Shown: in pieces, positions 42,694-49,627 of the stretch
Layout: each line of letters starts with the position of its first letter
How positions within the stretch are numbered: the first letter of the stretch is position 1
Virus record (IMG/VR): IMGVR_UViG_3300049215_000771
Coordinates: 434,001 to 498,000 of that record
Source: a virus
Length of the DNA stretch: 64,000 nucleotides
Strand: one strand, 5' to 3'
The notes under the pieces: model-generated
The model's input: the letters and a program-made list of their open reading frames with translations, nothing else
Database searches by the model: none
Told to the model about the DNA's origin: nothing
Made by a program: the position numbers and the translations under genes

Positions 42694-43183
42694 GCAATTC
42701 TCCATCCAAATACGCCTTGAGGATCACCAGCACGTCAGCTTGTTTCATCCCCATTTCTTTGGCGACTTCTGCCAGAGCTACTTCGTGATCCCTCGGATAG
42801 AGCCTGGTTTTCAAGTAGATCAGAAACAACACTTGCCAGGGACGTTTTTCTTTACTGTACTCCCTTTTGAGAAAGAAATCCGTGCCCTGCTTGCCAGTAA
42901 TCTCCGGGAACCTGAAAACGAGCGGTTTTGGTTTTTCCTTCACCGGCTTTGCCTTCGGCATCCCTTTCTTGTAGTTTCTGATGTTCCTGTAAACTTCAGG
43001 CACAGGAACTTTCGCCATCTCAGCAACTTGTTCCGGCTTGTAGCCCAGGCGAAGATACAACAAACATTCGAGGAACTTGTTGCCTGGCTTTGCTTCGAGC
43101 AGCGTCCGAATCTCGGCAGCTTCGTGTTGCCATTCAACCTTGGGGGCGAGTTTTTTCTTTCTCCATCGCCAGCGCCATGTCAT
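42545..43183 (-). CDS. helix-turn-helix protein
   Basis: A 212-residue basic protein. LRLGYKPEQVAEMAKVPVPE and VALAEVAKEMGMKQADVLVI are two helix-turn-helix-like segments, suggesting DNA binding or transcription control. The last 50 residues are low-quality coding and overlap the frame at 42475-42693. ATG 43183 shares ATGA with the upstream stop. Confidence 0.6.
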   Translation of the reverse strand: MTWRWRWRKKKLAPKVEWQHEAAEIRTLLEAKPGNKFLECLLYLRLGYKPEQVAEMAKVPVPEVYRNIRNYKKGMPKAKPVKEKPKPLVFRFPEITGKQGTDFFLKREYSKEKRPWQVLFLIYLKTRLYPRDHEVALAEVAKEMGMKQADVLVILKAYLDGELHEREREPSRRPANRQASDETGVGNFGGLPLHLRDVVKLRRGEGHTEEEK

Positions 43184-43428
43184 CGTGTAGTCCACCAGCG
43201 TTTGAGTCGTTGCCACCAGGTATGGTAAATGCGTTGATGATGCTGATGTTCCTTCATCCTTTCGAGGGCCAAAGTCTTGAACCCACAATCGACACACTGG
43301 TACTCAATGTCAAGTTCACTACCATCCAGAACTTGACCATCCTTCAGGCCAATGGTCGGGATCAGGATATTTGCCGCAGTCCTGGGCGGTATCTCGCCCA
43401 GGTTGTCGATATGAACGCTCATGTTCAT
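43180..43428 (-). CDS. zinc-finger protein
   Basis: An 82-residue protein. YQCVDCGFKTLALERMKEHQ then HQRIYH forms a C2H2-like finger in a basic C-terminal region. ATGA overlap with the next gene. Confidence 0.6.
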   Translation of the reverse strand: MNMSVHIDNLGEIPPRTAANILIPTIGLKDGQVLDGSELDIEYQCVDCGFKTLALERMKEHQHHQRIYHTWWQRLKRWWTTR

Positions 43429-43634
43429 GGTGGTTGATCCGGGTATACCCGGTCCAGTTCGTGTTCTTCTTCAATCAGCTTGTTCAACTTTCGGAAGTAG
43501 GCGATGGCGTCCTCAACATTGCCGGTCGTGGGGACTTTGAGCGCCACCCTGCGGTCGGCAAGGTCTTGCAATCGCCTCATCTTCTCGGCCTCGGTGATCT
43601 GGTTGGGCGGCGTGCCCAGCAGGATATTTCTCAC
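43425..43634 (-). CDS. small helical protein
   Basis: A 69-residue helical protein (AYFRKLNKLIEEEHELDRVY end). ATGA overlaps on both sides. Unknown. Confidence 0.6.
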   Translation of the reverse strand: MRNILLGTPPNQITEAEKMRRLQDLADRRVALKVPTTGNVEDAIAYFRKLNKLIEEEHELDRVYPDQPP

Positions 43635-44236
43635 TTCGGGGCCACCTTCCTGAACTCGGTAGCCAACTCATTGTAGATGGGTTGGTACTTGGTTTTGAAG
43701 TAAGCCCAATCATAATGCGGGTCGTTCAGGATGTCAAACCAGAATTGGTTCGCCGCCCCGAAATCCAAAATCTGCCCATGATCGGCGATTTGCTTGCCGA
43801 AGTTGAGTATTCTCAACGAGTGGAATAGGCTTTTCCAACCGATGTAGAAGTCTTTCTCAACCTCGATCTTCTTCTTCGCCTTCACGAAACTGTGAGACGC
43901 CTTCGCCGACAACTCGTTGCGAAGGCTGCCCAGGTTCAGCTTGAACTTGAATCGCTTCTTCACCTGACCGTCAGGATGGAAATATCCCTCCAGGGTGTGA
44001 ATCTTGTGCAGGTCCAGTTGTTGCTGCCAGTCCCGCTTGTTGTAAATGTGAATGTTCACATTGTCGTGGCGGAACTCAGTCCCGGTATCGGCACGACGAT
44101 TCTCAGGCACGATAGCCATGTAGTCGTAGTCCGACTTGTCGCTATGCGTACCATAAACCCGGCTGCCGTAGGGGACAAGAACCACATCCCTGTCCGACAG
44201 CCCGTAGGTCGCCTTGAAATAGTCAATGCCGTTCAT
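43631..44236 (-). CDS. nucleotidyltransferase-fold protein
   Basis: A 201-residue protein. YGSRVYGTHSDKSDYDYMAI near residue 20 is the GS...DxD motif of the pol-beta nucleotidyltransferase superfamily. RNELSAKASHSFVKAKKKIE forms a later helical part. Phage members are often called predicted nucleotidyltransferases. Possible substrates are tRNA ends or small molecules; not resolved. Confidence 0.75.
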   Translation of the reverse strand: MNGIDYFKATYGLSDRDVVLVPYGSRVYGTHSDKSDYDYMAIVPENRRADTGTEFRHDNVNIHIYNKRDWQQQLDLHKIHTLEGYFHPDGQVKKRFKFKLNLGSLRNELSAKASHSFVKAKKKIEVEKDFYIGWKSLFHSLRILNFGKQIADHGQILDFGAANQFWFDILNDPHYDWAYFKTKYQPIYNELATEFRKVAPK

Positions 44237-44240
44237 GACA

Positions 44241-44597
44241 TCACTGAGGGCAGGCCGGACTAATATGGTCGAACCACAACGGGGCCGGCTCACAATTCCC
44301 GATATTGACGAGACGCTGAACTGCACCGTCATCTTTGTGGATCGAAAAACTCACACCGCAAACCAGCGACATGGCTGTATACTCAATGCCAGTCGTATCC
44401 AGGTAAGCCTTCACACCTTTCTGTTGCTCGTCGGCGTGATCCTTGCGCCATTGTCTTTTGTCGTAAACGCCTGCGGGCACGTCATCCGGGTCGTCGAAAT
44501 GAAGGTACACGTCAAGCCGATCACCATCATCCTCGACATGCCTCCGCAGATGCGGCGTACACCGCTTTTCCTGGGCTGCCCATTCAGCAAGTGTCAT
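44241..44597 (-). CDS. unknown protein
   Basis: A 118-residue acidic protein (RLDVYLHFDDPDDVP). ATGA overlap with the upstream gene. No family. Confidence 0.6.
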   Translation of the reverse strand: MTLAEWAAQEKRCTPHLRRHVEDDGDRLDVYLHFDDPDDVPAGVYDKRQWRKDHADEQQKGVKAYLDTTGIEYTAMSLVCGVSFSIHKDDGAVQRLVNIGNCEPAPLWFDHISPACPQ

Positions 44598-44923
44598 GTT
44601 GGCCTCAGTTTCATCCTCGCCCGTAATGCCAGCCTGCTTTTCAGCAACGGGCTGTCCTGGCGAGTCTTCCTTTCGTCGTTATCGTCGATGCTCCTGTGTT
44701 GCTTCTCTCCGACAACCACCAAGTCATCGGGATTGTAACCATAACGAAGGTTACTCGGCTGCCACCGCACATCCACTTCCGGCCCCTGGAAGGTTCCGTA
44801 GTCCAGAAGCCCATCCACAACGCCGATGCAATCACCAAACTCTTCAATATGTTCAGCGCAACCATTGCCGATCATGGCCTGCTTGAGTTCTTCCGACATT
44901 CTTACTAGGGTGCCAGGTTTCAT
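44594..44923 (-). CDS. SH3-like small protein with RSIDD motif
   Basis: A 109-residue protein. An N-terminal helix precedes a beta-barrel-like middle (CIGVVDGLLDYGTFQGPEVD), then EKQHRSIDDNDERK and a basic 25-residue extension. This is the only copy of the [YHW]RSIDD motif not within about 12 residues of the terminus, apart from the one that reads into a tRNA. Confidence 0.65.
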   Translation of the reverse strand: MKPGTLVRMSEELKQAMIGNGCAEHIEEFGDCIGVVDGLLDYGTFQGPEVDVRWQPSNLRYGYNPDDLVVVGEKQHRSIDDNDERKTRQDSPLLKSRLALRARMKLRPT

Positions 44924-45228
44924 AGCTTCTCAATCTGCTTACAAAGGTCACGAAGGAACCTGTTCCTCCTGGCTTCGATTGCCTCCCGAAGCATCGACAC
45001 GAGTGCGCCGCCGTGATCCTGAACCGTCACCCGCCCCATCTCCCAGCCTCCCCTGGAGAGAATATGGAAGCTGTCGTCTACACTAAAAGACGCCTCAGCC
45101 CGCTCAAGGTTCAGATTAAAAACTTCCGGCTCGCCCCCGCTGGTGTGCCAGATGAAGCGGTCTTCGTTGGTTGCGTGGACCAACTCTTCGAGGATGACGG
45201 AAACTTTCTCGGTGTCAAGTAACGGCAT
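44920..45228 (-). CDS. unknown protein
   Basis: A 102-residue alpha/beta protein (SVILEELVHATNEDRFIWHT). ATGA overlap downstream. No family recognised. Confidence 0.6.
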   Translation of the reverse strand: MPLLDTEKVSVILEELVHATNEDRFIWHTSGGEPEVFNLNLERAEASFSVDDSFHILSRGGWEMGRVTVQDHGGALVSMLREAIEARRNRFLRDLCKQIEKL

Positions 45229-45496
45229 CTTGCGTCTTCTCGTGCTTCAAGCAATGGTAGTGTTCCAGACCACGGGTCGGGAAAACGTAGTACCCACAGT
45301 GTTCCGTGAAGACAGCAATTTCTTCTCGCTGCTCGTCACGCACCAGGAAAGCGTAGTTGAAGAACATATTCGAGCCGTCCTCAAACTGGATCGACACGAA
45401 CGAATTGAACTGGCTCAGGTCGAACCAGTTGTTCTTCTTGATGTAGTCCTGCCAGTGTTTGGGCAAGTTGTTGAAAAACTTGTCAATGACGTTCAT
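45215..45496 (-). CDS. unknown protein
   Basis: A 93-residue protein (MNVIDKFFNNLPKHWQDYIK), strand-rich middle. Overlaps its neighbours by a few bases. No family recognised. Confidence 0.6.
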   Translation of the reverse strand: MNVIDKFFNNLPKHWQDYIKKNNWFDLSQFNSFVSIQFEDGSNMFFNYAFLVRDEQREEIAVFTEHCGYYVFPTRGLEHYHCLKHEKTQDAVT

Positions 45497-45771
45497 TTCT
45501 TCTTCCTGTATCGACCGTCGATCTCTTCTTCCCGGAACTCATCCACCACGTTTTTCTCGACGTGATGGAGTTTGTACCAGTGTTCCTTATGGATTCCAGT
45601 TGTGTAGCGACCGACGACCACGGCAATTGCGCCATTCCAGTAGTAGGGCGTCTGGCCGTCCTTGGATCGTCCCTTCAGGACACGAACTTTCTGACCTGGC
45701 TCGTACAAATAGGGTTTAGGGTCCGGGCGGTTGTATGCTTTCACCAACAGGTCCATGAAGGTGTCGCTCAT
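45493..45771 (-). CDS. SH3-like small protein
   Basis: A 92-residue protein with a barrel-like region (GQKVRVLKGRSKDG, then YYWNGAIAVVVGRYTTG). Similar in style to the genes at 44594, 46694 and 50736 but ending GRYRKKK without the RSIDD tag. Confidence 0.6.
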   Translation of the reverse strand: MSDTFMDLLVKAYNRPDPKPYLYEPGQKVRVLKGRSKDGQTPYYWNGAIAVVVGRYTTGIHKEHWYKLHHVEKNVVDEFREEEIDGRYRKKK

Positions 45772-45947
45772 ACCTCAGTCAACTCCAATCCAAGGTCTTC
45801 ACACAACTCGCTGGCAGCCTCCATCGAGCGGTTGTAGACCGTTTTACCTTGCCGATCATTGATGAACAATTCACCGCCGTTGTAGTAGCCAGCAAGTCCA
45901 TGATCGGATTTCTTACAGGCTTCACGCAATTGTTTCAGCGCCAACAT
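45768..45947 (-). CDS. 59-residue protein
   Basis: Start MLALKQLREACKKSDHGLAG, end CEDLGLELTEV. AAGGAGAAGATA lies before ATG 45947 and the stop overlaps the next start as ATGA, both strong support. Located directly after tRNA-Leu(UAG). Function unknown. Confidence 0.65.
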   Translation of the reverse strand: MLALKQLREACKKSDHGLAGYYNGGELFINDRQGKTVYNRSMEAASELCEDLGLELTEV

Positions 45948-45960
45948 TATCTTCTCCTTG

Positions 45961-46041
45961 TGACCGGGGAGGGAGTCGAACCCTCACGCCTTTCGGCACA
46001 GCGTTCTAAGCGCTGCGTGGCTGCCATTACACCACCCGGCC
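45961..46041 (-). tRNA. tRNA-Leu(UAG)
   Basis: Type II. Acceptor GGCCGGG/CCCGGTC with one G-U, anticodon loop CTTAGAA, variable arm GCC-GAAA-GGC, discriminator A. Reads CUA and CUG by wobble. The stop of the HNH gene upstream lies in its D-loop. Confidence 0.92.
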
Positions 46042-46473
46042 ATATTGACTATGACAATTAGGACATCTGAATTCCAAATTTCCCAACCTGTTGTCAAGCC
46101 AGTTCCCATTTTTGTGATTGACTTCCAACACAATCGGAAGTCCGTTCCAAGTGTCTCTGACAGGACAACAGGCACACTTGTACTCCACGCCACTTTCAAT
46201 CATCGCCCGCCGTAATCGGGCGGCTGCTTCCCTTGATCCACTCTCACGCAACACCAGGATGTCTTCTGCATCCTTCCGGTTCAATCCGGGCTGCAAGAAA
46301 TCGGTCGGCTTTTTGAAATGCGAAACATCAATCTTATACTCAGCCAATCGCCGTTTGATATGACTGAAGTTTCCACCAGCCTCCCTAAGCCCTAGTTTTC
46401 TGATTACATCGGCGACCGATTCACTATCAGAAACAATCGCCTGGAGCATGTCACGAGTATATTTGATTCTCAT
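46027..46473 (-). CDS. HNH homing-type endonuclease next to tRNA-Leu(UAG)
   Basis: A 148-residue protein. The N-terminal helix-turn-helix-like part (SVADVIRKLGLREAGGNFSH) precedes EYKCACC, IVLEVNHKNGNWLDNR and FRCPNCHSQ, an HNH core with two CxxC zinc pairs. Paralogue of the gene at 57868. Its stop codon is 13-15 nt inside the tRNA. Free-standing HNH genes of this kind spread by homing. Confidence 0.8.
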   Translation of the reverse strand: MRIKYTRDMLQAIVSDSESVADVIRKLGLREAGGNFSHIKRRLAEYKIDVSHFKKPTDFLQPGLNRKDAEDILVLRESGSREAAARLRRAMIESGVEYKCACCPVRDTWNGLPIVLEVNHKNGNWLDNRLGNLEFRCPNCHSQYGRVV

Positions 46474-46503
46474 GACATATTGTAGTAGCCTGGCTGTAGA
46501 AAA

Positions 46504-46704
46504 CTACGGCGTGTCTTCCTTTTTTTCTCGTTCCTTCTGGATCGACTCCATAATGGAGTTGGTGAAAGCATACCCGCATCTGGTACATTTCCACATGCGC
46601 TCGCTTTCTGGAGCCTTGTACGGATCGGCGTACCGATCTTCCATGTATTCCAGGTCCAGTTCACAATCACCGCCGCAGATGCAACAAGTCGTGTCATGTA
46701 GCAT
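46504..46704 (-). CDS. two-CxxC zinc protein
   Basis: A 66-residue protein, CCICGGDCEL and MWKCTRCGYAF. Its ribosome site and ATG (AGGAGCATCGACGATG) are embedded in the RSIDD codons of the upstream gene, so the two are tightly coupled. Confidence 0.65.
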   Translation of the reverse strand: MLHDTTCCICGGDCELDLEYMEDRYADPYKAPESERMWKCTRCGYAFTNSIMESIQKEREKKEDTP

Positions 46705-46942
46705 CGTCGATGCTCCTGTGTTTCTTGTTGACCACCACTTCGATGGGATCAACACAAACAACACTCCCATCTGCCAGTTCCACAATTATACAAAGACCGT
46801 GGGAGTCGTGGTACTCTCGAACGTACCCGACTCCCTCCACCGGCTCTCCGTGATGTTCTGTGTCGTATTCGTTGCCGTTGGTGCCTCGGAAGTATACCGT
46901 TTTACCAACGGCATCACGACACTTCTCCCACAAATTTCTCAT
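46694..46942 (-). CDS. SH3-like small protein ending KKHRSIDDAT
   Basis: An 82-residue protein: GKTVYFRGTNGNEYDTEHHG then CIIVELADGSVVCVDPIEVV, a barrel-like fold. C-terminal tag HRSIDD, two residues before the end. The tag codons contain the ribosome site and ATG of the next gene. Confidence 0.7.
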   Translation of the reverse strand: MRNLWEKCRDAVGKTVYFRGTNGNEYDTEHHGEPVEGVGYVREYHDSHGLCIIVELADGSVVCVDPIEVVVNKKHRSIDDAT

Positions 46943-48141
46943 TTCTTCAACACCACCGAAGAACCATCGCTCCGATCCCGAATCTCACAACCCAGGTCGA
47001 TGATCCTTCTTTTCAGGGCATCGGCCCCAGCCCAATTTCGCTGCCGCCTGCATTCCTCTCGGAGTTTGGCAAGCTGGATGGCGTCGTCGGGAGCATCCTC
47101 ATCCGAGAACATCTGGAAACCGAGTAATTCGGCTTGCTCCAGGCTGGGATTCACGAAAGTCGCTGCGATGGCTTCCGAAGTATTCAGGTTGGCGTCCATC
47201 GCCTTGGCGAAATCTTCCGAAACTCCATGTTCTGGTGCCGACTTCAGCCGATTCCTCAAAGCCTTCCACTGTTGCGCCGAAGTCCCATCCAACAACCCTT
47301 CAACGGATAAAGGTTTGGCATAACTGGCCGAGAGAATCCAGAAGCGAATCACGTTGGGGTCCGTGCCATTCGCCCGATAGTCCCGGATGTTGACGGCGTT
47401 CCCCTCGGATTTTCCCATCCTCCTGTCGCCGATCTGAACCATCCCATTGTGGAGCCAGATGTCCGCCAAGGGCGATCCGGCATGAAGGCATTCGGACTGA
47501 GCGATCTCATTCTCGTGATGCGGAAACTTCAAATCGTCGCCGCCCACATGAATATCCACCGTGAACCCAATGGTCCTTTCAATCATGATGGAGCATTCAA
47601 GATGCCAACCAGGTCGCCCCTTGGGGAATTCAGACTCATTGGCCTTCGGCCCCTTCCACAAAACGAAATCTTCCGCCGTTTTCCGACGTGAAAGTTTCCC
47701 ATATCCAGGGAACGTCTTCGTTTTGAAGCGAATGTCGCCATCTTTGTGGTAAGCATGGCCACTTTCGACAAGCGCCGTAGCTGCAACCTTCATCGGGATC
47801 ATGTAGTCCGTCACACGGGGGTACAAGTCCGCCTTCTGGACGTTCAGCCAGCCCATGTCATTGAAATAGTCGTCGATGAAGCGGTCAGCCAGTTCTTTGC
47901 TGGTCACGCCCTCCTTTGCCGCCCGATCCACGATTTTGTCGTCCACGTCCGTAAAATTCTGAACGTGGTAGACCTTCTGCCGGCGTTTGAGCCAGCGTTT
48001 CAGCACGTCCCACACAACATAGCTCCTGGCGTGTCCCAGGTGGCAGTAGTCGTAGACCGTTACACCACAAGCGTACATAGTGATCGGGCGGTCACTAGGG
48101 ACTTCTTTTTCACGCCGGGTTAGGGAGTCGTGCAGTTTCAT
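46939..48141 (-). CDS. cysS: cysteinyl-tRNA synthetase
   Basis: Class I synthetase, 400 residues (about 460 in E. coli). YACGVTVYDYCHLGHARSYV holds the zinc Cys and HxGH motif; HHENEIAQSE and WLHNGMVQIGDRRMGKSEGN (KMSKS as MGKSE) follow. A shortened helical anticodon region ends ADALKRRIIDLGCEI. No tRNA-Cys is seen in the window. ATG 48141 chosen; the longer frame runs back through the tRNA. Confidence 0.93.
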   Translation of the reverse strand: MKLHDSLTRREKEVPSDRPITMYACGVTVYDYCHLGHARSYVVWDVLKRWLKRRQKVYHVQNFTDVDDKIVDRAAKEGVTSKELADRFIDDYFNDMGWLNVQKADLYPRVTDYMIPMKVAATALVESGHAYHKDGDIRFKTKTFPGYGKLSRRKTAEDFVLWKGPKANESEFPKGRPGWHLECSIMIERTIGFTVDIHVGGDDLKFPHHENEIAQSECLHAGSPLADIWLHNGMVQIGDRRMGKSEGNAVNIRDYRANGTDPNVIRFWILSASYAKPLSVEGLLDGTSAQQWKALRNRLKSAPEHGVSEDFAKAMDANLNTSEAIAATFVNPSLEQAELLGFQMFSDEDAPDDAIQLAKLREECRRQRNWAGADALKRRIIDLGCEIRDRSDGSSVVLKK

Positions 48142-48177
48142 GCGCCCATAGTACCCCGATTTAGAAGAAGTGTAAAG

Positions 48178-48256
48178 TAGCCTCGGTGGGAGTCGAACCC
48201 ACATCCTTTCGGCACCGGGTTTAAGCCGGCTGCGTATACCGTTCCGCCACGAGGCC
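48178..48256 (-). tRNA. tRNA-Leu(UAA)
   Basis: Type II with a short variable arm (GCC-GAAA-GGA). Anticodon loop CTTAAAC, D-arm GCGGAACGGTATACGC, discriminator A. Reads UUA and UUG. Confidence 0.9.
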
Positions 48257-48260
48257 ATTC

Positions 48261-48302
48261 AACCAAATCGGTTGAAAGTTGGTGTTTTCAACCGATTTGG
48301 TT
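48261..48302 (-). terminator. perfect 17-bp hairpin between pheS and tRNA-Leu(UAA)
   Basis: AACCAAATCGGTTGAAA pairs exactly with TTTCAACCGATTTGGTT, 8-nt loop. It starts at the pheS stop codon and ends 5 nt before the tRNA. No U-tract, so it may be an RNase III site or mRNA end cap rather than a terminator. Confidence 0.5.
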
Positions 48303-49369
48303 TATCTAATCTCGACCTTCAATTCCTTCATCCGGTCACGAAGCTGTTGCTGACGGGCGTTGATTTCCTCGTTCGTCAGCACCCGATCCATCGACCTGTA
48401 GGTGATGCGGTAGCAATGAGATTCCCGCTCACCTTTTTTGAAAGAATCCAGCAGCTTGACACTTTCAACCAGATCGCCGTGTAGATCACGAACAATCTGG
48501 TAGAAATCGTTCTCGCTGTAGCCAGCCGGAATCCAGAACGCCATGTCTTTGACACACGGCGGCTGGACCGAGAATGGCTTGAATTTAGAGTCCAGGTCTT
48601 TGAACTGGTTGAGGAAGCGTTCGTCCTCACTCCAGAACAATCGGATGTCCGGGATGTCGAAAACAAGCATTGCCAGCCGCTCCAGGCCAACACCGAACGC
48701 CCAGCCCTGGGTGTAGTCACTGTAGTTGTCACCAAGAGGCCCAAGGGCTTCACAGCGCTTGATAACATCGGGATGGACGATGCCACAACCCGCTACTTCC
48801 AGCCACTCGCCATTCCATTCGATCTCCAACTCCCAAGAAGGGTTCGTGAACGGGAAGTAGGAGTCCACGAATCTGTAGTTCAACTGCCGGTTATGTGGGC
48901 TGTACGGGATGTTGAGAACTCGTTCTATCATGTCGAACATATGTTCCTTCAACATCCTCTCAAGGTCCAATGTCTGATATTTCGCCTTGTGAAAAAGGCC
49001 CACGCCTTCAACCTGGTGGAACACCGGGTAATGCGTGCGATCAATGGTGTCTCGCCGGTACACGTCGCCACAGACCAGGAACTTCATGTGTCCCTTGTTG
49101 ATGAGCATGTGCTGATGGGCGCTGGTATGCGTCCTCAGAACGTGCTTCTCGTCAACGTAGTAGGTGTCAGAAGGCCGGCGAGAGGGATGGTCGGGTGGAA
49201 TCAGCAGATGGTCGAAGTTATCTTCCACTGTCACCACCGGCCCGAACGTCTCGTAGATTTCGTGGCCGGGGAAGGCCATATAGATAGCCTTCTTGACAAT
49301 TTCGAGCGGGTGTCGTTCCTTCAGATGGAGGTTACGCCCCATTTTTTCTTTGATGCTCGGCGGGATCAT
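48302..49369 (-). CDS. pheS: single-chain phenylalanyl-tRNA synthetase, mitochondrial type
   Basis: A 355-residue fusion of a PheRS alpha catalytic core and a C-terminal FDX-ACB domain. Core motifs: LRTHTSAHQH, VCGDVYRRDTIDRTHYPVFH (motif 2), EWLEVAGCGIVHP and GWAFGVGLERLAM (motif 3). The last 90 residues (VKDMAFWIPAG, VRDLHGDLVESVKLLDSF, CYRITYRSMDRVLTNEE) are the anticodon-binding domain that bacterial enzymes carry at the end of the beta chain. This one-chain layout is that of mitochondrial PheRS and has no B3/B4 editing site. No beta-subunit gene is visible. ATGA overlap with a small membrane gene. Confidence 0.92.
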   Translation of the reverse strand: MIPPSIKEKMGRNLHLKERHPLEIVKKAIYMAFPGHEIYETFGPVVTVEDNFDHLLIPPDHPSRRPSDTYYVDEKHVLRTHTSAHQHMLINKGHMKFLVCGDVYRRDTIDRTHYPVFHQVEGVGLFHKAKYQTLDLERMLKEHMFDMIERVLNIPYSPHNRQLNYRFVDSYFPFTNPSWELEIEWNGEWLEVAGCGIVHPDVIKRCEALGPLGDNYSDYTQGWAFGVGLERLAMLVFDIPDIRLFWSEDERFLNQFKDLDSKFKPFSVQPPCVKDMAFWIPAGYSENDFYQIVRDLHGDLVESVKLLDSFKKGERESHCYRITYRSMDRVLTNEEINARQQQLRDRMKELKVEIR

Positions 49370-49521
49370 GGCTTACCGTCCTGATCGACCCAAATCATGC
49401 GGAAGTTTTTGCCGCTCCACTCCATGTGGTAGCCTTGGCTTTTCATGTAGGCGTAGTGCATGGCGGCAATGCCAAAAACCACGGCGAACAACAAAACATA
49501 CCAACGAATTTCTTTCCACAT
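49366..49521 (-). CDS. 51-residue membrane protein
   Basis: One transmembrane segment (WYVLLFAVVFGIAAMHYAY) and a short polar tail. AAGGGTGAAAT before ATG 49521 and ATGA overlap with pheS. Found between tRNA-Ser(CGA) and pheS. Confidence 0.65.
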   Translation of the reverse strand: MWKEIRWYVLLFAVVFGIAAMHYAYMKSQGYHMEWSGKNFRMIWVDQDGKP

Positions 49522-49536
49522 ATTTCACCCTTTCAG

Positions 49537-49627
49537 CGGAAGAGAAGGGAATTGAACCCTTGCCGGACAATTAAGCCGGGCCAGTTTTCGAGACTGGTGC
49601 AGCAATCACAACATCTGCCTCTCTTCC
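49537..49627 (-). tRNA. tRNA-Ser(CGA)
   Basis: Type II. Acceptor GGAAGAG/CTCTTCC, anticodon loop CTCGAAA, variable arm CCGG-CTTAATTGT-CCGG, T-loop TTCAATT, discriminator G. Reads UCG. Confidence 0.92.
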
